Below are positions 22,991 through 34,107 of a stretch of 64,000 nt of DNA, in pieces. The DNA comes from Ehretia macrophylla (lineage: Eukaryota > Streptophyta > Magnoliopsida > Boraginales > Ehretiaceae). The position numbers and the translations under genes are program-made. The DNA lies in assembly GCA_037974665.1 (NCBI GenBank), contig CM075767.1, positions 18,430,840-18,494,839 on the forward strand, read 5' to 3'. The stretch's first letter is position 1, and each line of letters opens with the position of its first letter. The notes beneath the pieces are model-generated. The model worked only from the letters and a program-made list of their open reading frames with translations, had not been told where the DNA came from and searched no databases.

Positions 22991-24117
22991 ATCCCTCAAA
23001 TAGTGAGGGTAGTTTGGTTAATTTGCAATTTTAAAAAAATGTAATATCACGTCGCGCCATTACCAAAGCGATTACTTCCAGTCTTCACTTTATGTCTAAT
23101 CATTATCAATGCTCAAGCCTCAAGTTCACTTTTACAAATCAACTTTATCTAACAACACCAATACCCCTATTAGATCATCAACAAACCCACTATACTCACG
23201 GCAAGCACCAACGGCAACGACAATCAAAACTGACTGCAATAAAGCATCCCTCCTCCTCCCCGCCCCATGGCCTGAGAAGTTTTTTTTTTTAACAAAAAGA
23301 ATGAGAAGTTTATTTTCAATTATTATTTGTGTGGATATTTAATTTTACTTTTTTATTATTTTAGTTGTTATTAATAGTTTTGCATTAATTATAGTTTATA
23401 TTTTAGTTCTAGACTTATAGTTATTTATTATTAGTTTTACTTATAGTAATATAGTTAATTTTATTTCTCATTTTTAGTTTTAGTTATAATAGTTGATTAT
23501 TAATTTTAGCCTTTTGGAAATTATGATTTTAATTTTCTTTTTGTATTTTTACTTGTTTATTATTATTTTTTTTATTTAGCATTTAAGTAATGGTCCACTT
23601 TATGATGAAGTTGTTAATTGTTATCTATAGTGGTGATAAAATTAAAATGGAGTGTTCTACTAACTTAACTGAAATTTGGAGTTGGTTTTAGTATCCAAAG
23701 ATTTTTGTTTTTTCCTTATTTGCCATTGCTTTTGGTATTTGAATATAGCCGTTTCTTAAGGTCCATTTGAAATAGAACAATCAATCAACATTAAGCTTCT
23801 TAGAATGACTATTCAACGATTATTTAACAATTTTAAAATATGAAAATATGCCGAGGACAATTATAAAAAGGTTTTTTTTTTTTTCTAGGATGACTTTAGT
23901 TGTTTATTTTTCTTAGTTTTGTATGTTATGTCATTGCTACATATGTTTTTTTTGTACATTTTTATAATTGTTATAATGTGTTTAAAATGAGAGCAAGTTA
24001 CTTGAAGACTTCATTTATGCTATAATGTATTTAAATTAAATACCACCCCCGATCGCCTGTCATTAACTCCGCTGTTGTCGTGCCTATCGAGACCTTAGGT
24101 GCCTAGCTCTGCCACTG
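22905..24117. mobile_element. Non-autonomous hAT-type DNA transposon (1213 bp)
   Basis: An 8 bp target duplication ATCAGAAG flanks it exactly (22897-22904 and 24118-24125). The ends are imperfect inverted repeats: CAGGGGCAGAGGC on the left, and CAGTGGCAGAGCTAGG read inward from the right (10 of the first 11 bases match). An 8 bp duplication with CAGNGGC ends is the hAT signature. The interior is AT-rich (23330-23600 almost only A/T) and encodes no transposase, so it would need one in trans. The ORFs at 23092-23342 show nothing recognisable. Confidence 0.85.
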
Positions 24118-24125
24118 ATCAGAAG

Positions 24126-24347
24126 CCATATTAGCTAATCTTCTTATCAAACAAGTATTAAATCTTGACAAACTAGATGTAAAAGTGATGATATTTTAAG
24201 GTCCCGTTTGGCCTAAATTTTAGATACTCAAAAGAGATTTTTGTGAGTTTAGAAGTTAAAATTTACTTATTTGGCCTATGTTTGTAAGATCCAAGATGCA
24301 TTTCTTAAAGTCCTTGGACATGTTGACCACTCACTAGTCGACATCCC
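24126..24347. other. Short spacer between the hAT and TRIM elements
   Basis: Nothing coding. GGTCCCGTTTGGCC near 24210 resembles a common end of hAT-like MITEs, but no matching second end was found. Confidence 0.35.
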
Positions 24348-24352
24348 TTTTC

Positions 24353-24832
24353 TGTTAGATTATACACTTGTCCCACATAGAAAAATTATAAACTCTTAGA
24401 CTACTTAATAAGATCCTGGGCTACTCCACTTGGCACCAATTAGTTTTAAGATGAAAACTCAGTTATCTTGACATTGTATCAGAGCTAGGCCCATGGTCTA
24501 GTCTCATTCATCTTCCGTGTACAACCCATATCAAATTAGGTCCATTTGTCTTCAATCTTTCACGTGTGCATAGTCAACGCATTTTCAATTTTTCACATGT
24601 GTTATCTACCACGTGTGTTCAATCTTTCATGTGTGACCATCTCAAAATAAGGTCCATGCATGTTCAATCTTCCACGTATGACTCTCAAATCAGGTCACAC
24701 GTGAGGGGAAATGTTAGAATATACACATGTACTACATAAAAGAATCATAAACTTTTAGACCACTTAATAAGATCTTGAGTTACTCGACTTGGCACCAATT
24801 GGTTTTAAAATAAAAACTCAGTTATCTTAACA
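24353..24832 (+). mobile_element. Complete TRIM retrotransposon (480 bp)
   Basis: Two 121 bp LTRs (24353-24473, 24712-24832), both TGTTAGA...TAACA/TGACA, surround a 238 bp interior. A primer site TTGTATCAGAGC (24474-24485, one mismatch to the tRNA-iMet complement) touches the first LTR. A purine tract GTGAGGGGAAA (24701-24711) touches the second. The whole is flanked by a perfect 5 bp target duplication TTTTC (24348-24352, 24833-24837). There is no coding capacity, as expected for a terminal-repeat retrotransposon in miniature, so it must borrow proteins. The LTRs differ at several positions, mostly transitions, so it is not recent. Confidence 0.93.
24551..24680 (+). repeat. Four-copy ~34-bp repeat in the TRIM interior
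   Basis: TTCAATCTTTCACGTGTG and variants start at 24551, 24584, 24618 and 24663. Two places contain the CACGTG G-box palindrome or its ACGTG core (24561 and near 24610). Confidence 0.75.
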
Positions 24833-25024
24833 TTTTCTCCTTACTAAAACAAATTAATTAAATGTGATTTTTGTGATGCATGATGATCCACATTATTAAC
24901 TCATCAATCCTATAAATTCTTTCAGGTTTTTTTGTCATATCAATCCAATATATTCTAACCTGATCGAGATGCTATCAAAAAGTAGGTATCTGAGCCCATT
25001 AACTTAGATAATGCACTTACTTCT

Positions 25025-27469
25025 TGTGAAACCCCACTTTCCTATCTTATCTCGTTTTGCGTACTTTATCTTGTTTTGCGTAAATTAACCTGTCTATGTG
25101 CTATATGACTTATAATGTGGTAATTTTGATATTAATACTCCTAGAACATGCTAAATGTGCATTCATGAAATTTTCAACAAAAACGGAGTTAGAAATTTTA
25201 TCGTCAATTTTTAGTGAATAGTATTTTCAAAACACGTCCGCTATAATTTTGAAAATGGTCTTTTTAACCCTTCTAGACCTAGTCCACGTACTTTAATAGA
25301 CCTGTGTTTGATGAAAACGATTTTAAAATCGGCTTAGGAATTTATTAGGGTTTTTACACTGACTTTTGCGAAAATCGAGTTTTAGGCCGACTCGGATGAA
25401 ATTGCTTGATTGTAAAACTTTTTGTCACCTAAAAATAACCTACTTGAGCTACCTTGGGTGTTGAATAATTGTTTTGAACTTTGGTGATCAAGAAAATGCA
25501 TTTAAAGTCAAGAAAACACAAAAAAATGCTAAGTTTCAACTTTGACTTTCATTTAACTTGTTGACTTCCAAGCTTATATCACCAACACACACTCATAAAG
25601 CACAAAAACACCCACAATTGCACACACATTGCCGAGAGGGAGAAGAGAGAAAAGAGAAAAGAGTTTTCAAGGTTTTCAAAGAAATTTTTCAAAGAAAAAG
25701 CTAGTTTTTGTCCGTAGAATTTCGTGCCGAGTTGGATTCCACTTGTTGGGAACGCTTTGCACGCATTCCTAGGCTTTTATCGCATCAAAGGTGAGAGAAA
25801 AATTCTAGATCTCAAAACTCAACTTTTGTGTTTTTGCGTAGAATTGAAAATCGAACCGTTAGAATGTTAATCTAATGTTAGATTATTGCTCCATGCATGC
25901 TAGGGATCATTTATATATAATCCTACGAGATTTGAACGGTTGTAGCATAATTATTATTTTTCGGGTATTTAAAGTTGAATAATTTGGTTAATGTTGATTA
26001 TTTTGAGTTGTGTTGTTCGGAATCGATTGCCGTTGATTTCTAAATGTTTGATAATTACGTGGTAGGGCCGTTGTAATGCCGAATTTTCAATTGTAATGTC
26101 CGTGCTAAAATCCCGAAATTTCAGCCATGATGCACTAGGGTTTTAGGGTTATTGGGCATGATTTGGATGTGTTTTGGTTGGGTTCCGAGGGGGCTAATGT
26201 AGATGATTGAATGGGTGAGTGATAGAAACTGATTTGGTGTTGTTTGGATTAGTAGAATGTAAGATATGATCAATTGAAGTTTAGGTTGTCTTTCTTTAAA
26301 ATGTTAGATTGAGCCTTAGATGATTGGGTGTAGGTTGAGTGATTGAATTGTGAGTTGTTGATGGGTAAATTAGGGTTTGATTGTGTGTTTAATGCATGTT
26401 CGGTTAGATGGCCTACTTTGTCATCTAACTTAGTTATATGTTGTTTAATTGATTATTGATGATTATTATGATGATAATATGATTATTGATTGATGATTGA
26501 TGTCGGGAGATAGGCAGTTCTGCTAGACTGTCCTCCTATGAATGATTGATGTTTATTATTATTGCTGAGTCTCTGGTATGTGTGTGCCACCTCTCGGGCA
26601 GCATAGGGCTGTCGGGTTGATAACGGCATGACTATCAGAGACTGCCTCCAGCCCGCATGACGGAGGTGTCATGGAGGGAGAAATTATTGGGGTACCTCGG
26701 GTGCGTGTGTTTATGGGAGTCATAAGAAGGCTGTTATGATCGTGATGGCGTTTGGAGCTACACCAACTAGTGTATCATTTATTGAATGGTTATTATAGCT
26801 TATGTGATGATAATATTATTGATGTTATTGTGTGTATTGATGTTATTGTGTGTTTACTGACTCAAAGGATTATTTCCAAGGAGTTTAGTAGATGTTGCTC
26901 GAGATCTATCGGATCCTCGCTGGGCTTATTTATATAAGCTCACTCTCTATTATTGCATGCATACATGTGTACTATCGCAGGATTACGGGTATGTGCCTCC
27001 TGAAGAGGAAAATGTGCCTTACGTGGATGAGTCCTATGTTCCAGAGTCATATCTGTGATGTTGTATCGTTTTACTATCTTGTAAATTAACTTAGTAGACT
27101 TTTACATGCTTTGTAGTTATAATGTATAAGATGTTGAAAAGATAATGAATCAGTTGATGTTGTCTTAGTAGCCTTTCTTTTGTCTATGTATAGGTTGCTA
27201 GGTTGGTAGCAACATATTTTGCAATGTATATTAAGGTTTATGCATTATGTTGGAACGAAGGCGTATAACGAGGAATGTTTATTATATAAATGGTTATGTT
27301 GTATGTTGTTATTTTATTGAGGAGTTATTTGTTGTACGGTTGTGGAGTTGATGTATGTTGTTCTATTGAGGTTGGTTTAGAGCCTCGGTGTCCTATTTAC
27401 TGTCGTTATACTGCCGAAATTCCGTTGCGTCCTGACTGATTATAGGAGGGGTCGAGTTGGGGCGTGACA
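25025..27469 (+). repeat. 5' LTR of element C (2445 bp)
   Basis: It starts TGTGAAACCCCAC and ends GGGGCGTGACA, then the primer site. It shares with the solo LTR at 45512-47919 a block near 26500-26560 (GGGAGATAGGCAG...) that is absent from element A. Confidence 0.95.
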
Positions 27470-27475
27470 TTTAAG

Positions 27476-27487
27476 TGGTATCAGAGC
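27476..27487 (+). promoter_or_regulatory. Primer binding site of element C
   Basis: TGGTATCAGAGC is a perfect tRNA-iMet complement, six bases after the LTR. Confidence 0.93.
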
Positions 27488-27737
27488 TCATGTTAGTTGT
27501 CAGCCGGGGTATTCTCGAAATGTGGGTAATGGTCTTAGCATGAAAGTATGTATGAAAAGAAAGAAAAGTGAACTATGTATTAAATGATTAAGTGATTATG
27601 TGATTATGTGATTTAGTACTTATGTGATTATGTGATCAATTTGTTTATGTGTTTTATATGAGTTTGTCGTTTATGTGTTAATAATTGTTTATAACCTGTT
27701 TACGTGCTATAACTGTGCTAACTCTTTGATTAGTAGA

Positions 27738-30700
27738 ATGGTCCGTCGACCAAGGACCAGAGGTAGGCCCGAGGGAGTAGATGAGACTCCTGGTAATGTA
27801 GCACCCGGCCGTGATAGGGGTGATGACCGTTTGGGAGTAGCTATGGAGAGGATTGCTAAGTTAGTGGCTAGTCAGGCACAGTTACTGGCAGGGCAGACTG
27901 CCTAGAATCAGGCTTTGTAGGCTCAGCTACTGAATGTGCAGGGTGGAAACCACGGGCGTGGTACCCTGAAGGAGTTCTTAGGATATCATCCACCTAGATT
28001 TCAGGGGGAGCCCGATGATCGGAAGGCGGAAGCGTGGATTAGCAAGTTAGAGAAGATTTATGATCCACTTGATTATAGTGATGAGCATAGGGTCTCTTTT
28101 GCCATGTACTTGTTAAATGATGAGGCAGAGGAGTGGTGGCGCACAGTGAGAACTAGCTGGGCGGCACAGGGTATTCCGTATGCTTGGGGTACCTTCTTGA
28201 GAGCTTTCTGGGAGAAGTATGTCCCGAGGATCGCGAGGGAACGGAGAGAGGCTGAGTTTCTAGCCTTGGTGCAGGGATATGCTACAGTGGCTCAATATGA
28301 GGTCACCTTTACTCGATTGTCCCAGTATGCACCGGAGTATGTGGTTGATGAGGAGCGGAGGACTCGTAGATTTATGTTGGGGTTGAGGCCCGAGATTCAG
28401 GACGTGATGGCACTGAATCGGTATGATATATTCACTGAGGCCTTTGAGGCAGCTTCTAGACTAGAGAAGAGGAAGGGAGATCAACTTGTGTCTAGTCAGC
28501 CCAGTAAGAGGCCGTATCAGCTGCAGTATCAGCAGGGTATGTATAGGCCTCCAGTACAGCAGGTTGTGTGCAGGCCACCAGCACAGCAGGGTTCTTTTAG
28601 GCCATAGGGGCAACAGGGTTATTAACGGCCTCAGTTTCAGCAGGGGTCATATCAGGTTCAGTCCCAGTTTAGGCCAGCCCAGTCTCAGGGTCAGTACAGG
28701 CCTAGTTTAGTAAGGCCTCAGCAACAGCAGGCTGGTTCAGCTATTTCTTCAGTTCCTGGTTCTTCTAGGGGCAGTGTTAGTGCATCATCACCGCAGTGTG
28801 CTCACTGCAACCGCACGGGGCATGTGGAGGCCGATTGCAGGGTGAAAGCAGGGACGTGTTTAGGTTGTGGCAGCAATCAGCACAGGGCGAGGGATTGCCC
28901 TAGGTATTCGAGGACTGAGGGTCGGACAGTGACTCAGGGTTATCAGGGTCGACCTGCGGCCAGTGCACCTCAACAACAGTGGGTCCAGGCTCGGGTCTAC
29001 GCAGTTGACTTAGAGGAGATGCCTGAGGATACTGCAGTTGTGGAAGGTAACTTCCTTATACTTGATCAACTTGTTAAAGTGTTGATTGATTCTGGTGCTA
29101 CGCATTCTTTCATTACTCCTGCTTGTGTGCAACGTGTTAATTTACAACCTGAAAGATTGCCTTATGTGGTTGAAATTAGTACTTCTTTGACTGATAAGTA
29201 TGTTACTGGCTTAGTATGTAAGGATTGTATTATACATGTTAAGGGGCATAATTTTCCTTCGGACCTTATCTTATTTCCTATCCGGGGGTATGATGTTATC
29301 TTGGGTATGGATTGGCTTTCTAAGTATGATGCCCAGTTAAACTGTAGAACCAAGGTAGTACAGTTTCGTTTGCCAGATCAGCCAGTAGTTGAGGTAGTAG
29401 GGAATCGGGGTACAAAGACGAGTTTTGTTATCTCAGCAACTAAAGCTGTTAAGTTGGTGAGTAAGGGGTGTTCGGGTTATTTAGCTTATCTGATCAACAA
29501 GTCATCTGATAAGCTGCAGCTAGAGAAAGTCCGTGTTATTCGGGAATATCCTAATGTATTTCCCGAGGAGTTGCCAGGGTTACCGCCAGAGAGAGATGTG
29601 GAGTTTGTGATTAATCTTATTCCCAGTACTCAACCTATTTCTAAATCAGCGTACCAGATGGCACCAGCTGAGTTGAAGGAGTTGAAAACTCAGTTGCAGG
29701 AGTTATTGGAGAAGGGATTTATTCAGCAAAGTTCTTCACCTTGGGGAGCCCCTGTTTTATTTGTGAAGAAGAAGGATGGTACTTTGAGATTGTGTATTGA
29801 TTACCGTGGTTTGAATCAGGTGACCATCAGGAATAAGTATCATTTGCCACTGATTGACAAGTTATTTGATCAACTGTAGGGAGCCAAAGTCTATTCTAAA
29901 TTTGATCTGAGGCTGGGGTATTATCAGCTTCGGATTCACACGGAGGATGTTCCGAAGTCTGCCTTCAGGACTCGGTATGGGCATTATAAGTTTGTTGTTA
30001 TGCCCTTTGGATTAACTAATGCACCGGCAGCATTCATGGATCTTATGCATCGAGTTTTTCAGCCGTACTTGGACCAGTTCATGGTTATCTTTATTGATGA
30101 TATCTTGGTCTATTCTAAATCTGAATCGGAGCACGAGCAACATCTACGGCTTGGCTTACAGAAGCTGCAGGAGCATTAGTTGTTTGCCAAGTTTAGCAAA
30201 TGTGAATTTTGGCTGCAACACATATCTTTTCTTGGCCATGTGATTACACAGAGCGGTATATCTGTAGATCCCACTAAGATTGAGGTGGTGGTATCTTGGA
30301 AACGGCCAGAGAATATTTCTGAGGTCTGTAGCTTTCTTGGCTTGGTGGGTTATTATCGTAGGTTTGTAAAGGACTTCTCGAAGATTGCTGGACCACTTTC
30401 TAAGTTGACTAAGAAACGGACTATCTTTACTTGGGATGAGAAGTGTGAAAGTGGGTTTCAGGAACTGAAAAAGAGGTTGACTACTGCTCCAGTACTTGCT
30501 CTACCAGAGGGGACCGACAATATGGTTATTTACAGCGATGCATCCAATGAGGGCTTGGGATGTGTTCTTATGCAGAATAGCCAAGTTATTGCCTATGCTT
30601 CCAGAAAGTTGAAGCCTTATGAGGTGAATTATCCGACTCATGATCTTGAGTTGGCAGCAGGTGGCTTCGCACTGAAGAGGTGGGGTCATTATCTGTGGGG

Positions 30701-32497
30701 CAGTAAGTTGAGATTTTCACTGATCATAAGAGTCTGAAGTACTTATTCTCACAGAAGGAGTTGAATATGTGCCTGCGGAGGTGGATGGAGCTTCTTGGAG
30801 ATTATAATTGTTCTATCAATTATCTGCCTGGCAAGGCAAATGTTGTAGCAGATGCTCTTAGCCGGAAGGCGAGTGTTGCTTGTTTGGCTGTCAAGAAATG
30901 GGAGATTCTTGAGGAGTTCACTTATTGGAGACCAGAGTTGACTCAGGTTGGGGTGATGTGTTCACATCTCCGTATTCAACCTTTATTATTGTCTCAGATC
31001 AGAGTGGCTCAGCAACTGGATGTTAAACTTCAGAAGATCAAGGATTAGATCATGGATGATCAGTCGGACTTCAAAGTGCATGAGGACGGTATTCTTCGGT
31101 TTCGGAACAGGGTTTGTGTTCCCGATGAACCGGGCTTGAGGTGAGGTATTCTAGAGGAAACTCATAATTCTAAGTACACTATTCATCCCGGTGGAACCAA
31201 GATGTATCGAGATTTGAAGCAACATTATTGGTGGAATAATATGAAGAGGGAGATTGCTCAGTTCGTGTCTAGATGTTTGACTTGTCAGAGGGTGAAAACC
31301 GAGCATCACCGACCTGCAGGGTTACTTCAGACGTTGGCTATACTAGAGTGGAAATGGGAGCATATTACGATGGATTTCGTCACTGGTTTGCCTAGAACAC
31401 CGAGGAGTAATGATGCAGTTTGGGTTGTCGTGGATCGTTTGACGAAGACAGCTCATTTTATTTTGATGAGGATGGGAGATGAGGTTACAAAGTTGACGGG
31501 TCTTTATTTGGATCAGATTGTTAGACTTCACGAGAGTCCATCTAGTATTGTCTCAGATCGAGATCCTCGATTTACTTCTCGTTTGTGGGAGAAACTTCAG
31601 GAGACCTTGGGTACTCAGTTGAACTTCAGTACCGCGTATCATCCACAGACCGACGGTCAGTCTGAGCGGACTATTCAGATTCTGGAATATATGCTTAGGG
31701 CTTGTGTTCTGGACTTCGGGAAGAACTGGGCGAAACATCTACCACTTGCCGAGTTTGCCTATAATAATAGTTATCAAGCTACTATTGGGATGGGATGAGG
31801 TAGGGGAGATGAAGACTATTGATCCAACTATCATGCCAGAGCTTCTTGAGAAGATTGAGAATGTTCAGTTGATCAGGCAGAGAATGCTTACGGCGCAGAG
31901 TAGATTCAAGAGTTATGCTGATAAGCGTCGTCGGGACTTGGAGTTTGCAGTCGGAGATCGGGTTTTCTTGAGATTGTCTCCTCGTAAGGGGTTTGCTCAT
32001 TATGGTAAAGGTGGTAAGCTGAGTCCGAGATTTGTTGGGCCGTTTGAGATTACCGGCAGGGTTGGTAAGTTGGCATATCGGTTGGCTTTACCGGAGAACT
32101 TCTCTAATGTCCACGATGTATTTCACGTGTCTAATTTGCGAAAATATAATCCGGATCCTTCTCATATTCTTGAGCCAGAGCCATTACAGCTTCGTGAGAA
32201 TCTGACTTATGACGAGCATCCGATTCGTATTCTTGATCAGATGGAACGAGAGTTGAGGTCGAAGAGATTCCGATGGTTAAGGTGTTGTGGAAGCATCACG
32301 ACATTGAAGAAACTACTTGGGAGAGATGGGATCAGATGCAGCAGCAGTACCCAGATCTGTTCAGTACATCAAGTAAGAATTTCGAGGGCGAAATTTCTTT
32401 AAGGGGGGGAGAATGTGAAACCCCACTTTTCTATCTTGTTTCGTTTTACGTGTTTTATCTCGTTTTGCGTGAATTAACCTGTCTATGTACTATGTGA
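27738..32497 (+). pseudogene. gag-pol polyprotein of element C, heavily mutated
   Basis: It is collinear with the polyprotein of element A from MVRRPRTRG at 27738: gag, two zinc knuckles (near 28800 and 28855), protease DSGATHSF near 29090, RT with FIDD near 30092, RNase H, integrase, chromodomain. Stops lie at 27903, 27918, 28605, 28623, 29877, 30177, 31046 (TAG/TAA) and 31142 (TGA). Seven of the eight are Gln or Arg in element A and fit C to T changes. Frame is also lost by a 1-base deletion near 30708, a 50-base deletion near 31790 in integrase between short GGGA repeats, and a 1-base deletion near 32265. As in element A, the frame passes the polypurine tract and stops 82 nt inside the LTR. 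Confidence 0.93.
32400..32413 (+). promoter_or_regulatory. Polypurine tract of element C
   Basis: AAGGGGGGGAGAA lies directly before the LTR start TGTGAAACC at 32414. Confidence 0.85.
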
Positions 32498-34107
32498 CTT
32501 AGAATGTGGTAATTTTGATATCAATACTCTTAGAACATGCTAAATGTACATTCATGAAATTTTCATAAAAAACGGAGTCAGAAAATTTATCGTCAATTTT
32601 TAGTGAATAGTATTTTCGAAACACGTCCGCTATAATTTTGAAAATGGTCTTTTTAACCCTTCTAGACCTAGTCCACGGACTTTAATAGACCTGTGTTTGA
32701 TGAAAACAGTTTTAAAATCGACTTAGGAATTTATTAGGGTTTTTACACCGACTTTTGCAAAAATCGAGTTTTAAGCCGACTCGGGTGAAATTGTTTGATT
32801 GTAAAACTTCTTGTCACCTAAAAATAACCTACTTGAGTTATCTTGGGTATTGAATAATTGTTTTGAACTTTGGTGATCAATAAAATGCATTTAAAGTCAA
32901 GAAAATACAAAAAAATGCAAAGTTTCAACTTTGACTTTCATTTAACTTGTTGACTTTCAAGCTTATATCACCAACACACACTCACAAAGCACAAAAACAC
33001 CCACAATTGCACACACATTGCCAAGAGGAAGAAGAGAGAAAAGAGAAAAGAGTTTTCAAGGTTTTCAAAGAAAAAGCTAATTTTTGTCCGTAGAATTTCA
33101 TGCCGAGTTGGATTCCGTTTGTTGGGCACACATTGCACGCATTCCTAGGCTTATATCGCATCAAAGGTGAGAGAAAAATTCTAGATCTCAAAACTCAACT
33201 TTTGTGTTTTTGCGTAGAATTGAAAATCGAACCGTTAGAATGTTAATCTGATGTTAGATTATTGCTCCATGCATGCTAGGGATCATTTATATGTAATCCT
33301 ATGAGATTTGATTAGTTGTAGCATAATTATTATTTTTCGGGTATTTAAAGTTGAATAATTTGTTTAATGTTGATTATTTTGAGTTGTGTTGATCGGAATC
33401 GATTGCCATCGATTTCTAAATGTTTGATAATTACGTGGTAGCGTCGTTGTAATGCCGAATTTTCAATTGTGATGTCCGTGCTAAAATCCAAAAATTTCAG
33501 CCATGATACACTAGGGTTTTAGGGTTATTGGACATGATTTGGATGTGTTTTGGTTGGTTTCCGAGGGGGCTAATGTAGATGATTGAATGGGTGAGTGTTT
33601 GAAACTGATTTGGAGTTGTTTGGATTAGTAGAATGTAATATATGATCAATTGAAGTTTAGGTTGTCGTTCTTTAAAATGTTATATTGAGCCTTAGTTGAT
33701 TGGGTGTGGGTTGAGTGATTGAATTGTGAGTTGTTGATGGGTAATTAGGGTTTGATTGTGTGTTTAATGCATGTTCGGTTAGATGGCCTACTTTGTCATC
33801 TAACTTAGTTATTTTGTTGTTTAATTGATTATTGATGATTATTATGATGATAATATGATTATTGATTGATGATTGATGCCGGGAGATAGGCAGTTCTGCT
33901 AGACTGTCTTCCTGTGAATGATTGATGTTTATTCTTATTACTGAGTCTCTGGTATATGTGTGCCACCTCTCGGGCAGCATCGGGCTGTCGGGTTGATAAC
34001 GGCATGACTATCAGAGACTGCCTCCAGCTCGCATGACGGAGGTGTCATGGAGGGAGAGGTTATTGGGGTACCTCGGGTGCGTGTGTTTATGGGAGTCATA
34101 AGAAGGC
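32414..34107 (+). repeat. 3' LTR of element C, first part
   Basis: It is collinear with the first ~1.7 kb of the 5' LTR. It is interrupted after AAGGC (34103-34107) by another LTR. Confidence 0.95.

Noticed and set aside
24205..24300. Separate hAT MITE beginning GGTCCCGTTTGGCC
   Set aside because: Only one end seen; no inverted partner or target duplication.
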